Shown here in pieces: positions 1 through 11,162 of a DNA stretch of 64,000 nt. The DNA comes from Brachypterus glaber (lineage: Eukaryota; Arthropoda; Insecta; Coleoptera; Kateretidae): assembly GCA_958510825.1 (NCBI GenBank), contig OY294052.1, forward strand, positions 4,733,816 to 4,797,815. Reading direction: 5' to 3'. Made by a program: the position numbers and the translations under genes. The notes below the pieces were generated by a model. It had not been told where the DNA came from. It ran no database searches and worked only from the letters and a program-made list of their open reading frames with translations. Each line of letters begins with the position of its first letter. The first letter of the stretch is position 1.

Positions 1-80
1 TTAGAAAAAAAATGTAGGATAAAAGTTGTTTGTTTTAATGGAGGAAACAAAATGGCGTATTTATTTTTTACGGACATTTA

Positions 81-490
81 CGTTTTCAAGGTCATTTCAA
101 GATCAACTTTGTTTTTCTTAATAGAAACTAAAAAGTTGGATCTTCGACGGACTCGACTTTTGTATTTTGGGCCGCTAAATCCGAATCTGAGGTCGGAATT
201 TGGAAGTTACCTCCCATTTTCAACATAACCTCAAAAAACATATATTGCGAAAAGTATGTTTTTTGAGGTCATGTTGAAAATGGGAGCTAGCTTTTATATT
301 TTATAAATTCTGACCACAGATTCGGATTCAGCGGCTCAAAATCCGTCGGAGATCCATCTTTTTAATTTTGTGTGGCTGACAGTTTTTTACAAAAGATTTT
401 TATTTTTTTGAGGAGAATTAAATAACAGTAAAAAAATATGTTTCTATTTAAAAAAAAAACACACTAGACCTTGAAAACGTAATTGTTTTG
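81..490. repeat. Foldback (palindromic) repeat element
   Basis: Positions about 127-255 and 256-370 are imperfect reverse complements of each other, including TTTTGGGCCGCTAAATCCGA on one arm and its complement on the other. The pairing extends outward to ACGTTTTCAAGG near 82 and CCTTGAAAACGT near 467. A similar GGGCCGCTGAATCCGAATC block occurs near 56870, so this is a dispersed family. There is no coding potential. The stretch 491-629 up to the gap shows nothing recognisable. Confidence 0.6.
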
Positions 491-629
491 TTTTTTTTTT
501 GTGTTTTCTAATGGGGGTTTACGTTGACGTTTTTTGTAAAAAATTGGTTTTGATTTAGAATAATACATTGAAAAACGGTTAGCCCTCTACTACGTATGCG
601 CAGCTCGGTGGGGTAGCTATAACTAGGCG

Positions 630-829
630 NNNNNNNNNNNNNNNNNNNNNNNNNNNNNNNNNNNNNNNNNNNNNNNNNNNNNNNNNNNNNNNNNNNNNNN
701 NNNNNNNNNNNNNNNNNNNNNNNNNNNNNNNNNNNNNNNNNNNNNNNNNNNNNNNNNNNNNNNNNNNNNNNNNNNNNNNNNNNNNNNNNNNNNNNNNNNN
801 NNNNNNNNNNNNNNNNNNNNNNNNNNNNN
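630..829. other. Assembly gap (200 N)
   Basis: Exactly 200 consecutive N. The round number suggests a placeholder for a gap of unknown size. RRP5 coding sequence runs straight into its right edge, so at least the end of that exon, and perhaps more, is missing. Sequence at 1-629 need not lie at the implied distance. Confidence 0.97.
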
Positions 830-3140
830 CAAACTTTGTTGTCAATCGTAACGTTTTAGCAACATGATCAACATCCAAAATTTTCGTCCATATAGATTGC
901 TGAGGTTCAAACTCGGGAATCTGGCCGTCCTTTAACAAAATATCCTTTTTTTGTATAAACACAGTAGTAGTATAATCTCTAATAAATGGTTTAACATATA
1001 CACCTGTATAACTTTTCTTCTCATAGTAACAGCATACATGGTTACCTTTTTCCAGTTCATTGAAATTATGTAACGCATTTTTGTTCTGGTGCAAAACCAT
1101 ACCTTCACGGCGTGAAAACGTCTGAGGACTCGTAGAGTTATCAATACATATTAATTTATCAATTTTGTCACCGACAGAGTACGTTTTTAACATTACTGGA
1201 CACAGTGAACTGGATGTTGTTAAATGCTGAACTGGTATGGTACCATAAACTGTACCGGAAACAGATTTAATATCAATTTTATCTGGATGAATTCTGGTAA
1301 CTACTCCCTTAATGACTCTTCCTATTTGAACTTCCTCAGGTTGTACAACTTTTTTAATTAAAGCCAGTTTTATTTTACCTTCTGTATGATCAGTTATATA
1401 AACGCTGACAACTTGACCTCTGTAAAAATATTTTGAAGGATCCACATGTTCACCTTCAGTTTTTAAATGTTTACTATTTAACCAGCCCTTAAGGGTACCA
1501 TAAAAAGCTAGCAAAACTCCTGCAGTTGTAGTATTTACCACGACTCCTGGGTACTGAACATCTAAGTTAGTATTAACATCAATATTACTTAATATCAGTT
1601 CATTTCGAACGAGACTAGGTTTTAATGTAAATAAGATATTACCTTCCTCCGTTATATTTATCACTCTTGCTTTTAACTTTTGGCCTATATAGTGTTTATG
1701 TTTGATGTTCTCAGTATATTGAGTATCAGAGATATGTAAATTTGGTACAAAACCTCTGAGTGTACCCGCAATGACCACTAGTCCATCAGACTTAATGGAA
1801 TCAATCTTGACATAATGAAGGGAACCAATTTCAACATCATTTGGTGTCAGATTTTTTTGTTTAATTACATTCTGTTCGACAGTGCATATGTACATTTTTG
1901 TCATATGGTTAAAATCATAAACCTTACAGGTGTGTTTGGAAGCTGGAGGAAATTTAGCGTGGATCTGAGATGTTAGATCCATATTTTCATTCTTTGGTAA
2001 ACAATTCATAATTCTTTTATTTGTTACAAAACCTTTAGTGTTGTTAGGAAGTTTTAGAAAAAGTCCATGTTCAGTTTTCTTGAACACTTCTGCTGGCAGA
2101 ATATCACCCGATTTAAAAGCAGGTTCACCCGAGTCTTCAACTGTCTTAAGTGTGAAATGAGTAATATTAGTGGAATTTTCTACATATAGAACAATTGCAT
2201 TTAGCAGTCTTCCTTCGTGGTAATCCGATAATGTTTGAAGGGGATGCTTTAAATGACTTTCATCGATATATCCAAAGAATTTATCCATAAATTTCACGTT
2301 AATTCCATACTCAGATTTCCGTTCTGAAAAAACCTGTATTTGCATTCCAGGCAACAGGTCATGTATTGAGCTTATCTCTTCCAATTTCACTTTAGTTATG
2401 TGTTCCCTAGTTGCACCTACACGCAAAGAAGAAACTGTATTGCCAGAGTCTACTCTGTGTATCATACACCATAATGGTTGGCCAGTTGTGTATTCTTTTT
2501 CAATTTCAACATTTTTTGATGGCAAAAATACTCTGCAATTGTTTACACCTGAGTCGAGTTGGTACCCATGGTCTTCAGATGATTTAACACAGCACCAAAT
2601 CAACATGTCTTTTTTAAATGAATTATGGTTTTTACCGAAGTTTATATGCTTAGGGTTGACACTAGCTTCCACATATCTTCCCCTGTCACGATCTTCAATG
2701 CTTAATATCTTAACAGGCAAAAACTGCCCAACTTTAAACATAGTTTTAAGAAAAAAATCACTATCTGCCTCATTTTCTTCCAGTTTTTTATTTAAATGCT
2801 TTGTAAATATATCTGATATGTTTGTAAGCTTAATATGGGCAAATGTGATACCTGGAAGCTCGACTTCTAATGACAAATTGCTAATGTGTCTTATACAACC
2901 CAAAATTAACATACCTTCCTGAATTTGATGGTACGTCAGAGTTCTAGTTTTTAACATAGAATGAAAGCCTTCATCGGAGACTCCTAAGGCAAGCTGCACA
3001 GCTTTATCTTTCTTAACTTTTTTTGTCTTGTGAGTTTGATTTATTGAAAACAGGTTTTCATCTTTCGCGGGCCTCTTCTTAGCTGTTCTTTCAATACGCT
3101 TTCCTCCGCGAGGAAAGCTTGTTTCCTCAGAAGTTATCAT
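830..3140 (-). CDS. RRP5: RRP5 / PDCD11 pre-rRNA processing protein, 5' part (partial)
   Basis: About 770 codons of one open exon encode the N-terminal part of RRP5 (PDCD11), a nucleolar RNA-binding protein needed for 18S and 5.8S rRNA maturation in the SSU processome and pre-60S particles. The first 50 residues are Lys/Arg-rich (RTAKKRPAKDE). At least eight S1 OB-fold repeats follow, each marked by a pattern like GMxxxGxVxxxxxxGxxV...GFVPxxHISD, for example near VEIGSLHYVKIDS and FKSGDILPAEV. The true start is the ATG at 3138-3140 (MITSEETSF); an in-frame GTG two codons upstream is not used as start. Family members are about 1,700-1,900 residues, so the remaining S1 repeats and the C-terminal TPR/HAT region lie beyond the gap. 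Head-to-head with the AKR gene. Confidence 0.93.
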
Positions 3141-3355
3141 ATTCACAATTACACCACGAAAATTTCACAGAACACACGGTAAACAGACAAATAACCTCAA
3201 AAAAGCACGCGAGTTCCCAAAATGCAAAAAAACGCAACCAATTAAACACTAAGGTACATTTGAACTACTATCGCCATCGTATGGTCTCCGATATCTGCGT
3301 TTTATCTCGTTTTGGAATTGTGTTGTTTATTTAACATTTTTGCAACAAAAAGATA
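3141..3355. promoter_or_regulatory. Compact bidirectional promoter between RRP5 and AKR
   Basis: Only about 215 bases separate the RRP5 ATG (minus strand) from the AKR ATG (plus strand), and both 5' UTRs must fit in this space. No clear TATA box sits at a suitable distance for either gene. The region is less AT-rich than its surroundings, with TATCGCCATCGTATGG near 3268. A shared bidirectional promoter is inferred from geometry only. Confidence 0.6.
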
Positions 3356-5547
3356 ATGGGAGAGTTACCAGTTACGTACGTTCCAGGTTTTCATGATGAG
3401 AATGTCCTTAGAAAACTAAAATATAATTATTTGGGAGCCACTGGAATGAAAATTTCTGAATTATCCTTGGGGACTGGTGGATTTTCCTATTTTTACGGGT
3501 AAGAAAATATATTGGATATTTTTTTTACCCATAAGAATGTAATTAAGATAAGTCGGTGCTGTAAATTTCAAGATGGTTGTATTTTATTTAAGAATTTGGT
3601 GAATGCGCTCGCTACATCATTATCAGTGGACGGAAAGAAGCGAAAGTCGTCAGTTAATAATTTTTTCAATGCCGCAGTGCAGAAATATGTTCAATAACGC
3701 GCCGATTTTCCGCCTCTTAATAATCATGATCCAAACCCAGCAAACAATGCTCCGGCGGCTGACGGGCGGTAAAGTGATGGAAAATCATCGCTTTTTTACG
3801 TTGGCCCGACGTCTGGTCGCCGAGCGGCAAAATGATGGCAAATAAAGATCAGTGTACTACATCGGCCCAACGTCGGGCCATTGTTGGCAATTGACTATTA
3901 GTCGTTTACAACGGCCAACAGCGGCCGCCTGAGCGTTGTTTGTTGGGAAGAGATGCATATGCCTAGAAGGGCCTATAGTATTCTTTTTTTATGAGTATTT
4001 TTTATTTAAGTGATTTTTCCCTGGAAGACTGCAAAAAAACAGTGCATGAAGCTATAAAAAATGGGATAAATTTTATAGACACTGGCCCATGGTATGGCCA
4101 CGGTGTTGCAGAAGAAATTCTTGGAAAGGTATAAAATAATTGTATTAGGTACTTATCTATATTATAAAACAGAAATAACCTGTATGAAGCTTGAAATTTG
4201 CCATATACATTAAGTATCCCCTCACGATCCCAGGAAAAATGAGATCCTACCCCCTAAGCCGTTAAAAAAATCAAAAAAATTAAAATAATTGAAATTGAAA
4301 ATTTTTCCAGTGTTTAGATGGAATTCCAAGAAAAGCGTACTACCTGGCAACCAAAGTTGGTAGATATGAAAACGAACCTGAAACTATGTTTAATTTTACT
4401 GCTGAAAAAACTAGAGAAAGTATAAATACATCTTTATCACGGCTAAATGTTGATTATGTGGACTTATTACAGGTTGGTCTTTAAATTTAAATTTTAATGG
4501 TATTATAGTCGTCGTTTTCCGCGCAAAAATTACTGCACGACGAAAATCGCACAAAAAAAACCTCGCCAAAACCGTTTTAACGCGTAGCATAGACCGCGCC
4601 ATTCAACAACCGCGTGATAGTTTTAAACTACCGCAGGGCTGGCAAAAAAACTGGATTTTCCGAAAAACCCCGGATAGGATATTTACCGGTAAAAACCAGG
4701 CCACAATTACCCAAATGGTGGGAAAAATCAAGTGGTTTTTACCGGCATTTACCAGGGTAAAAACCGGGAAAACCGGAAAAAATTGGAAATAATTCATATA
4801 TTTTTATAGATACAAAAACAGAGTTTTTGCCCGCCTATTTAGGCACAACACAACTGTAAATTAAAGCCGTTTTTTATATTTTACAAATCTATTTGAAAAC
4901 ATTTGCTTGCCTCTCACTCTAGCACATCACAAAATCCCAGTGAAATTTTCCTCGTGGTTTTTACCAGTATTTACTATGGTAAATGGTATTTACCATGGTA
5001 AATACTGCAGGTAAAAACTATATGGTATTTACAACCCGGGATTTTTCTCAGTTGTAAAAACCGGTAAATACCACTTGTTTTTACCGCCATGGTCAAAACC
5101 TTACCAGTCTTCAACTACCGCGCGGTAATACCGCACTTTTTAGCTAATTACTTTAAAAAGTTATGCGTAAATAATAACGCGCGGTAATTTTTATTTTCGC
5201 AGATTGATAGTCTGGTACGGTAAAACTTCGCGCGCGGATAATGCGGCGCGGTTTTTCCTCGCGGTTTTTTTTAATATTTTTTTTTATTTAGGTTCACGAT
5301 ATAGAATTTGCACCAAGCTTGGATATGGTTCTGAATGAAACTCTTCCAGCTGTTGAAGAAATTGTAAAATCTGGAAAAGCCAAGCATATTGGAATAACAG
5401 GTTACCCGGTGTCCGTTTTATCCGAATGTATAGAAAAAAGTACTGTTAAAATAGAAACAGTATTATCATATTGCAGACTTACCTTATTTGACGAAAGCCT
5501 ACGGCAATATCTTCCAAAATTTCAAGTAGGAAATGGTTAAAAACACC

Positions 5548-5591
<44 letters not shown>

Positions 5592-8446
5592 TATTTATTT
5601 AGGATTATATTACAGTCATGGAGAGTCCCAAATAAGCTTTTGGCTTGTGCTAGGGGCTCTCCATTAATTTTGATACATCGTCCAAATATGTGTTTACAAA
5701 AAATTTCACTCGTTTCTTCCGCCTTCTCTTCATTTTTATATCGCCTAATATTTATTTTTTTTTTGCTTTAATGGGTCTTTCTACCTTCAAATTATAAACA
5801 TATTCTATAGCGACTTCAATTAGGGGTACTAGATCTAGCTAGACCTAGGTCTAGCTAGTGTCCCTAACAAAGACCCCTTAATTCATGAAAAAATGCAGAC
5901 ACGAAAATTTCGTCCCTTTTAACCCAAAAGGTTCATATTTTACCAAAATTTGTGGATTAGATTCCTGGAAAATCTCAGAAATCTTGTTGAAAACCACCGA
6001 TATTCTTGAATTACCTAAATAAATTGTTTTAGGCCAAAAATATAGGTATCATAAATGCTGCAGCAAATGGTATGGGTTTATTAAGCAGTGCTGGACCTCA
6101 GCAGTGGCATCCGGCAAATAAAAATCTAAAGGATATCTGTACAAAAGCTAGAGAATATTGCAACGTAGGTTTTTCATAGATAAATCTTCACTTTTTCATT
6201 AAACTTTTATAACATTTTCCTTTAATATTAGTAGGTAGGGGAAGTCGGGGTTAACCCTGTTAACGCCGACGCTTTTTTTCATATCGAGTTTTTGAAAAAC
6301 CTGTAAACAATTTTCAAATATTTTCTATAGCATAAGGTAGATTAATACTATAGTTGAAAATGACGGGTCTGGGCGGGTATAAATGGTGCACAAACCCGTC
6401 ATTTTCAGTAGGGTAGAACATATTAATACTTCAGACAAATATTATTTATATAAAAAAAGTTATTAACGATAAACCAGTTGAACCCGCTGGACCAGTTAAC
6501 CCCATAGGGCAGGATTAACTGGTCCACTAACAAAAATGTATTGTATTGTAATTATTGTGAATAAAAACGATTTGAAATCAAATAAAATTTAATTCTAACA
6601 TAAAAATAGACAACATAATATGTTAAATATTAGATATATCTGAGGGTTAACTGGTCCGGGGTTAACTGGACATGGCCCAGTTAACCCCGAATTAATTAAT
6701 ATTGACATAAGTGGTCGAGTTAACCCCGAACCAGTTAGCCCTGAGTGACACCACTGAATAAAATCATAAAATTTTATTACTTAATAAGATAGAAGGCGGA
6801 AATTATGCAGAATAATTAATAAAATACTCAGTATATTAGGTAAAATATTAGTCTAGATCCTCCTATTAATAAAAAAGTAATAATTAAAAAATAAAAGTTA
6901 AGGTAAATACCCACTTTTCAACGAAAAAAATTAACTTTCTTTACTACAACTTACACCCCAGACAGCACAAAGATGACTTAAAGAGATCTTAAAGATGTCG
7001 TAGCTCGTCGTTCAAGACGTCTTAAGAACGTCGGTTTTCGCCGTATATGCATCTTAAAGACGTCTTAACGACGTCGTATGTTACAAAAGGTAACGTCTTT
7101 AAGACATCTTTTTTAAGACGCCTTACTGACGCCTTGCACAGGCGACTTTACAACATAATAGCCCCTCCCATTTACGTTGCTAGGTACGGTCGTATTGATA
7201 TAAAAAGTGTAATAAGAATTAGAATCAGAGGTAATTTGTTTGTCAAAAAAAAAAAAAATCTTTTAAAAAATGTGATTTTTAATTTTTTTTTTTTTTGAAA
7301 TTTTTGTTTCAATTTTTTTTTTTTTGAAAATTTCTTTTTTGATTTTTTTAAATTTTTTTCGTTTTTCGTAAAAAGAAATAAAAAAAAATATTTTTTTTTG
7401 TTTTTCAAAAAAAGATCTTTAAAAAAATCGTATTTTTTAATAGTTGATTTGTGTTTAATTTATTTTTAGCAATGTGTATCGCAGTTAAGACGTCTTGTAC
7501 CGATACTTAAAAGACATCTTATAGACATCATAATCAGATATCTTTTAAACATCCCTAAAAAGAAGTCCATAATATATCCTTTTTATGTCTTTAGGCGTCC
7601 AGACATAATTAAGATCTAAAAAAGACGTCTTTAAAATATCATGTGCTGTCTGGGACGTGGACAACACGGTCCGTCATAATACTTTAAACAATACTACTAA
7701 CTAAATATCACTAGTATTTGCCCTAAGGCGCCAATACTAATAAAAAAAGTTGATAAAATCTAGGTGGACCAGTTAACCCTGTGGCCCAGTTAACCCTGAC
7801 TTCCCCTATACTATGCCAATGGCAAATCGACCTCAAAAAAAAATATTTTTGGTTCTTGTACTAATCAACTCTGTACATGATTCGAGTTTATTAAAAAGGG
7901 CCTTTAAGGTTAATAACCTGTTTTTTTTTAATAGAGTAAAAGTATTTTATTGGCACAGCACATTGTAAATTTTGTCTTTAGAGTAAAAACGTTGAATTGG
8001 GAAAATTGGCAGTATACTACAGCTTACAGCAAAAGGGTCCTCATACAATTTTGGTAGGAATGAATAATCCACAACTTTTAACATACAATCTAGATGTAAC
8101 CTTAAACGGCCTCACTCAAAAGGAACAAGAAACTTTACATTACATACAAAATAGGTAAGTTAAATTATTCATCCAAAGTTTTTTTTTTAACTTTTATTTT
8201 GAGCATTAAAAAAGATTTCTATAGCAAAGTTTCTACCCGGTGGCTTTAAAACCCCCAACCTGAATATCTTGAGTCTGGATTAAAAAAATCAAAATTCTGA
8301 AAAAGAGGTCGACCTCGACCTTCGACACAATAATGGTATAGGCCCGGGTATAGGTATCCTACTTTAACCAGTTTTCTTTTTATAGTATTTTCAATGGTCT
8401 GGAAAAAATAGGATGGGAAGATGAAGTGAAAAATGTGGTATGGTAA
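3356..8446 (+). CDS. Aldo-keto reductase, L-galactose dehydrogenase-like, 7 exons, 340 aa
   Basis: Exons 3356-3498, 4011-4128, 4311-4472, 5292-5525, 6033-6164, 7982-8154 and 8386-8446 join in frame with GT/AG borders to 340 codons plus TAA. The protein is an NAD(P)H-dependent aldo-keto reductase with the (beta/alpha)8 barrel. The expected catalytic tetrad is visible: Asp71 and Tyr76 (NFIDTGPWYG), Lys102 (YLATKVGRY) and His143 (LLQVHDIEF). LGATGMKISELSLGTG at the N-terminus and GPQQWHPA late in the barrel are typical of the L-galactose dehydrogenase-like branch. The insect substrate is unknown to me. It is probably cytosolic, as no signal peptide is seen. AATAAA overlaps the stop (8445) and another lies near 8503. 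Introns 1, 3 and 5 carry transposon insertions, and intron 4 starts with a TTA microsatellite. Confidence 0.93.
3736..3947. mobile_element. CCCA-ended MITE in AKR intron 1 (TSD AA)
   Basis: Inverted ends CCCAGCAAACAATGCTC and GAGCGTTGTTTGTTGGG bound a 212-bp element flanked by AA on both sides. It is relatively GC-rich, with internal palindromic GGCCCGACGTC-like and GGCCAAC motifs. It has no coding capacity. It belongs to the terminal-motif group that includes 6957, 13065, 46224 and 51070. Confidence 0.75.
4505..5275. repeat. GCGCGGTAAT-motif repeat element in AKR intron 3 (outer element)
   Basis: The edges of intron 3 carry repeated CGCGGTAA/TTACCGCG-type words (CCGCGTGATAG, CCGCGCGGTAATACCGC, AACGCGCGGTAAT, CGCGGTTTTTT). 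A different element (4634-5112) has inserted into its middle. The motif resembles the TTACCGCG array at 30986-31783, suggesting a related family. The borders are approximate. Confidence 0.5.
4634..5112. mobile_element. hAT-like non-autonomous element with 8-bp TSD, nested
   Basis: The element starts CAGGGCTGGCAA and ends (read on the other strand) GAAGACTGGTAAGG. It is flanked by the perfect 8-bp duplication AACTACCG at 4626-4633 and 5113-5120. An 8-bp TSD and a CAGxGxTGGCAA-type terminus are hallmarks of hAT transposons. The interior is full of TTTACCGGTAAA-like and TTTACCATGGTAAA-like palindromes. No transposase is present. Confidence 0.72.
5548..5594 (+). repeat. (TTA)n microsatellite
   Basis: About 15 uninterrupted TTA units begin some 20 bases after the AKR exon 4 donor. 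The tract is likely polymorphic. No functional role is visible. Confidence 0.9.
6236..7808. mobile_element. DNA element with TAGGGGAAGTC ends and CCAGTTAACCCC repeats
   Basis: Ends TAGGGGAAGTCGGGGTTAACC and its complement (GGTTAACC...GACTTCCCCTA) bound 1.57 kb in AKR intron 5, consistent with a TA target duplication. Roughly ten copies of CCAGTTAACCCC or its complement lie in the subterminal regions (6240-6760 and 7770-7800), a layout expected for transposase-binding sites. A foldback element (6957-7654) has inserted into it. No transposase ORF is seen. Confidence 0.72.
6957..7654. mobile_element. CCCAGACAGCACA foldback element nested in 6236-7808 (TSD AC)
   Basis: Ends CCCAGACAGCACA and TGTGCTGTCTGGG flank 698 bp, with AC on both sides. 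Both arms are arrays of AAGACGTCTTAA-like words, so the element is palindromic at two scales: short self-complementary units inside long inverted arms. The centre (7240-7440) is poly-A/T. It shares termini exactly with the element at 13065-13452 although the interiors differ. Confidence 0.8.
7815..7885 (+). repeat. Fragment related to the 45970-46536 element
   Basis: GTACTAATCAACTCTGTACATGA and the flanking AAATCGACCTC...TTTTTGGTTCTTG closely match the arms of the foldback element at 45970-46536. It is probably a decayed partial copy. It lies directly after the 6236-7808 element. Confidence 0.5.
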
Positions 8447-8830
8447 TAAACCATGGTTTATTATAATTTTTGATACTTAAATTTTATAAATTATAAATAA
8501 CTAAATAAAGCATATACGTATATGAACAGACACAATGTATTTTCTTTAAATCTTTAGTGCAATTTTCAGGTTTCCCAGTTGGAGGTAATCTGGAGGAAAT
8601 CTTTGAAAACTTCCTAAAGGTGTACAAAATTTTGTCAACGGTTTCCTCGTTTTGCATCATATTATGATATTCATCCATTTTACCTTGGTAATTTGCTATT
8701 ACAGATCATCCACAAAAACAAATTAAAATGAGTATAAGCAAAACACGATGGTATTTATCGAGGTATTTATAGATACATATTGGTATTATTTTGTCAATCA
8801 ATAGCTATATGAACTTGATTTTAGCGTACT

Positions 8831-8999
8831 GTACAGGTAAACCACTGTAAGAAAACTTGCTTTTACATGCGCGCGATTCTAACTCAATGAAATAACCAGT
8901 AAGCTTGATTTTACATCCAGTATTTCAATGCTTGTATTTCAATGGTTGTAATTAAGCGCACGCGAAAACAAGGTTAATTTTACGGTGGTTAACCTGTAC
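8831..8999. mobile_element. Short palindromic MITE, 169 bp
   Basis: GTACAGGTAAACCACTGTAA at the left matches the complement of TTACGGTGGTTAACCTGTAC at the right, and the pairing continues inward (AAACTTGC..., GCGCGCG). It is non-coding and lies about 400 bases downstream of the AKR stop. Confidence 0.65.
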
Positions 9000-9225
9000 C
9001 AAGGGCAGATTTATAATAAAAAAAGAACAGGCGTTGGAGATAATTCAACAAATTGACCTTAGATCAGGGAATTTTGGTAAGTAAACTAATTAAACATGTT
9101 TTTAAATCTGATATTCTTATTTAGCATATTAAATTTATTACCTAATTAATTTAATTAATAATTAATTAAACAGCTTATTTTCACGTGCATTGAAATCAAG
9201 ATATTACAATTTGGAAATATATATT

Positions 9226-10058
9226 ACCGTAAAACCTTGCAATTTTGCACAGAGGGTACAACTTTGCCCATCTGCAAGGTGATGTATTTTTTCTTTAAAC
9301 GTCGCAATGGAGCAGAAAGGTTTGATGTTAACAGTTCGCTTTCTAGAAGTGTCGAGACGCGCTCAGTACTTCAACAGCTGCCCTACGGTTGTGTTGTGCT
9401 TCAAAATTACGTAAGCAAATATCGGCGATATTTTGATGGTTTTTAGCACTGAAAGCTAAGGTTTGCTGTGACTTTAATTATTGTAATATTTTAATGAACC
9501 TTGGACTAGGTATTCCTTACCAAAATAGTGATACAACATTTTATGTTCAGGGGGCGGCATTTGCAAAAGAAAATTAATTAAAACTAGATATTTTTATTTT
9601 AAAAACTAGTCCTGTTTTGTGTTATAATATTTTTAAGAAGAAACGCGCTCCTTTGTTTATGTTTCTCTTTAAGAGAGAAGTCGTTTATTTTTTATTACTT
9701 TGTAAGCTTTAATGTTATGTTACACTTGTCACTTGGTTTATTTTTGTAGTTTTTTTTAATAAAAAAATATGTTCCTCACTTTTTAATTTTTTTATCGCAT
9801 CCCTATAAAGTAAAAAACCTTTTTAAAAACTATACAGTGGGCAAAGATGTATAAGCATCGTTAAAATTGACTCACAGATTTTTTTTGTATTGCGGGCAAA
9901 GGTGCAATTTTTGGATGCAAACCCACCTCGTTTTAATTTTTTTCTCGTAATTATCGTTTAGTTAGAAATTATACACTTTGGCTTATTTTTACCGATTTTT
10001 TTTTATTTTATTAGCAATAAACCACATTTACCTGGGCAAAGTTATCAGGTTTTACGGT
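9226..10058. mobile_element. Element with ACCGTAAAACC ends and GGGCAAAG repeats
   Basis: Inverted ends ACCGTAAAACC and GGTTTTACGGT bound about 833 bp. GGGCAAAGNT or its complement occurs at about 9262, 9840, 9895 and 10034, near both ends. This is the same terminal-plus-subterminal-repeat design as the element at 6236-7808. No ORF of significance is present. Confidence 0.6.
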
Positions 10059-10140
10059 ACATAATATAATTAAAATGTAATTGCACCTATTATATGAATA
10101 TAAATATAATTTAGATATATTCTATAATTTAATATATCCA

Positions 10141-10190
10141 AAATGATTAAAATTTGCGTTACGTAATACTTGAACGTTCCCTTAAGTAGC
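10141..10190 (+). repeat. Dispersed GCGTTACGTAATACTTGAACG word
   Basis: TGCGTTACGTAATACTTGAA followed by C(G/A)TTCCC occurs here, near 53480 next to the RCC2 exon 2 donor, and as the complement near 41410. It is probably part of a dispersed transposon family. No further structure is resolved. Confidence 0.5.
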
Positions 10191-10205
10191 CTAGAAGCTA
10201 CTTAA

Positions 10206-10331
10206 GTAGGGCTTATTCACAGGCTCGCATAAGAAAAATGCGATGCCGTGATTGGCTTGATGTGCCGCCATGTATCTTGTAATCCAATCACGGCATAGTA
10301 TTATGTTCTTATGCAAGCTTCTGGATAGGCC
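10206..10331. mobile_element. TTAA-flanked hairpin MITE, copy 1
   Basis: This 126-bp element is flanked by TTAA and carries terminal GGGCTTATTC.CAGGCTCGCATAAG against the complement CTTATGCAAGCTTCTGGATAGGCC. The interior is an inverted pair around GATGCCGTGATTGGCTTG. Related copies are at 17018-17162 and 21797-21927. TTAA target sites are typical of piggyBac-like and Kolobok-type elements. Confidence 0.75.
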
Positions 10332-10517
10332 TTAAGTATACTTAACGGAAAAAAAGGTACTATCGTGCGCTCTCTCCCACTCTAGGATTATGAACGGCAA
10401 AGTGGGAATTCCAACCACAGAACTGAAGGTTGAAGATGTTCAGTTCTGTGATTCCAACTTGCTTAAGCAACATATGATCACGTGACACGCTTGGTTGATT
10501 GGACGACGTATACCTCG

Positions 10518-10929
10518 AATGGAGATTTCTCCCGTTAGATTAGACAGGGACAAAAGTTCTACCCAAAAAGGATAGAAGACATACATACACTCCCACTTCC
10601 ACCCAACCAAACAAATTCTGTATTTGTTCTTTGTTGAACAAATACAATATTTACTTGGCCGGGCGAAAAGTGTTACTATATTATTTTTAAAAAAGAAATT
10701 ACTGGCGCCATCTAAATTTTAGTAGAATTGTCTTATTCTACAGATTCACATTAGCTATGTTCGTTCGTGCCGCTCACTGCTACACTTTCCGGCCAACCAA
10801 ATAAATACTGTATTTGTTGTATGAAAAACAAATACAGTATTTATTTGGTTAGCTGGAAAGTGTAGCACAAATGAGATAGAGATAGGGTAGACGTCTTTTG
10901 TTTCATAATTCTAGTTGTAGAGCTCCATT
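10518..10929 (+). mobile_element. Six-copy AATGG...CCATT element, copy 1
   Basis: This is one of six copies (see 17983, 20373, 44773, 56437, 63362) that are nearly collinear over about 410 bp. It starts AATGGAGATTTCTCCCGTTA and ends GTTGTAGAGCTCCATT. Two internal hairpins are conserved. One pairs AAACAAATTCTGTATTTGTT with AACAAATACAATATTTACTT. The other pairs CCAACCAAATAAATACTGTA with TACAGTATTTATTTGGTTAG. There is no ORF. The superfamily could not be assigned because no clear TSD is visible. Confidence 0.85.
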
Positions 10930-11162
10930 CTACCGTCGCGACGTGACGTAATAATATTATTATAACGTAATTATAAAGAATGATTTTTAATTAGCTACAC
11001 TCCTACATCACAAAATATGAAAAAAAAATCTTTAAATATGTATATGCTCAAAAACGGCTCGTAAGTGAGCTACGCCCCTTTAAAATGGGTTCCAAAAAAT
11101 GGATTTAATATCTTAAAAACCTTTTATGCTATAGCAACGAAGTTTTGCATGTGATCTATACA

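Noticed and set aside
579..629. Extension of the RRP5 reading frame to the left of the gap
   Set aside because: The frame through N is meaningless. The bases at 579-629 do not continue an S1 repeat and the gap size is arbitrary.
2398..2922. 174-codon plus-strand ORF over RRP5
   Set aside because: It is antisense to the strongly supported S1-repeat coding exon and has no signature of its own.
7172..7408. Lys/Phe-rich ORFs at 7047-7408
   Set aside because: They arise from poly-A/poly-T runs in the centre of a foldback transposon.
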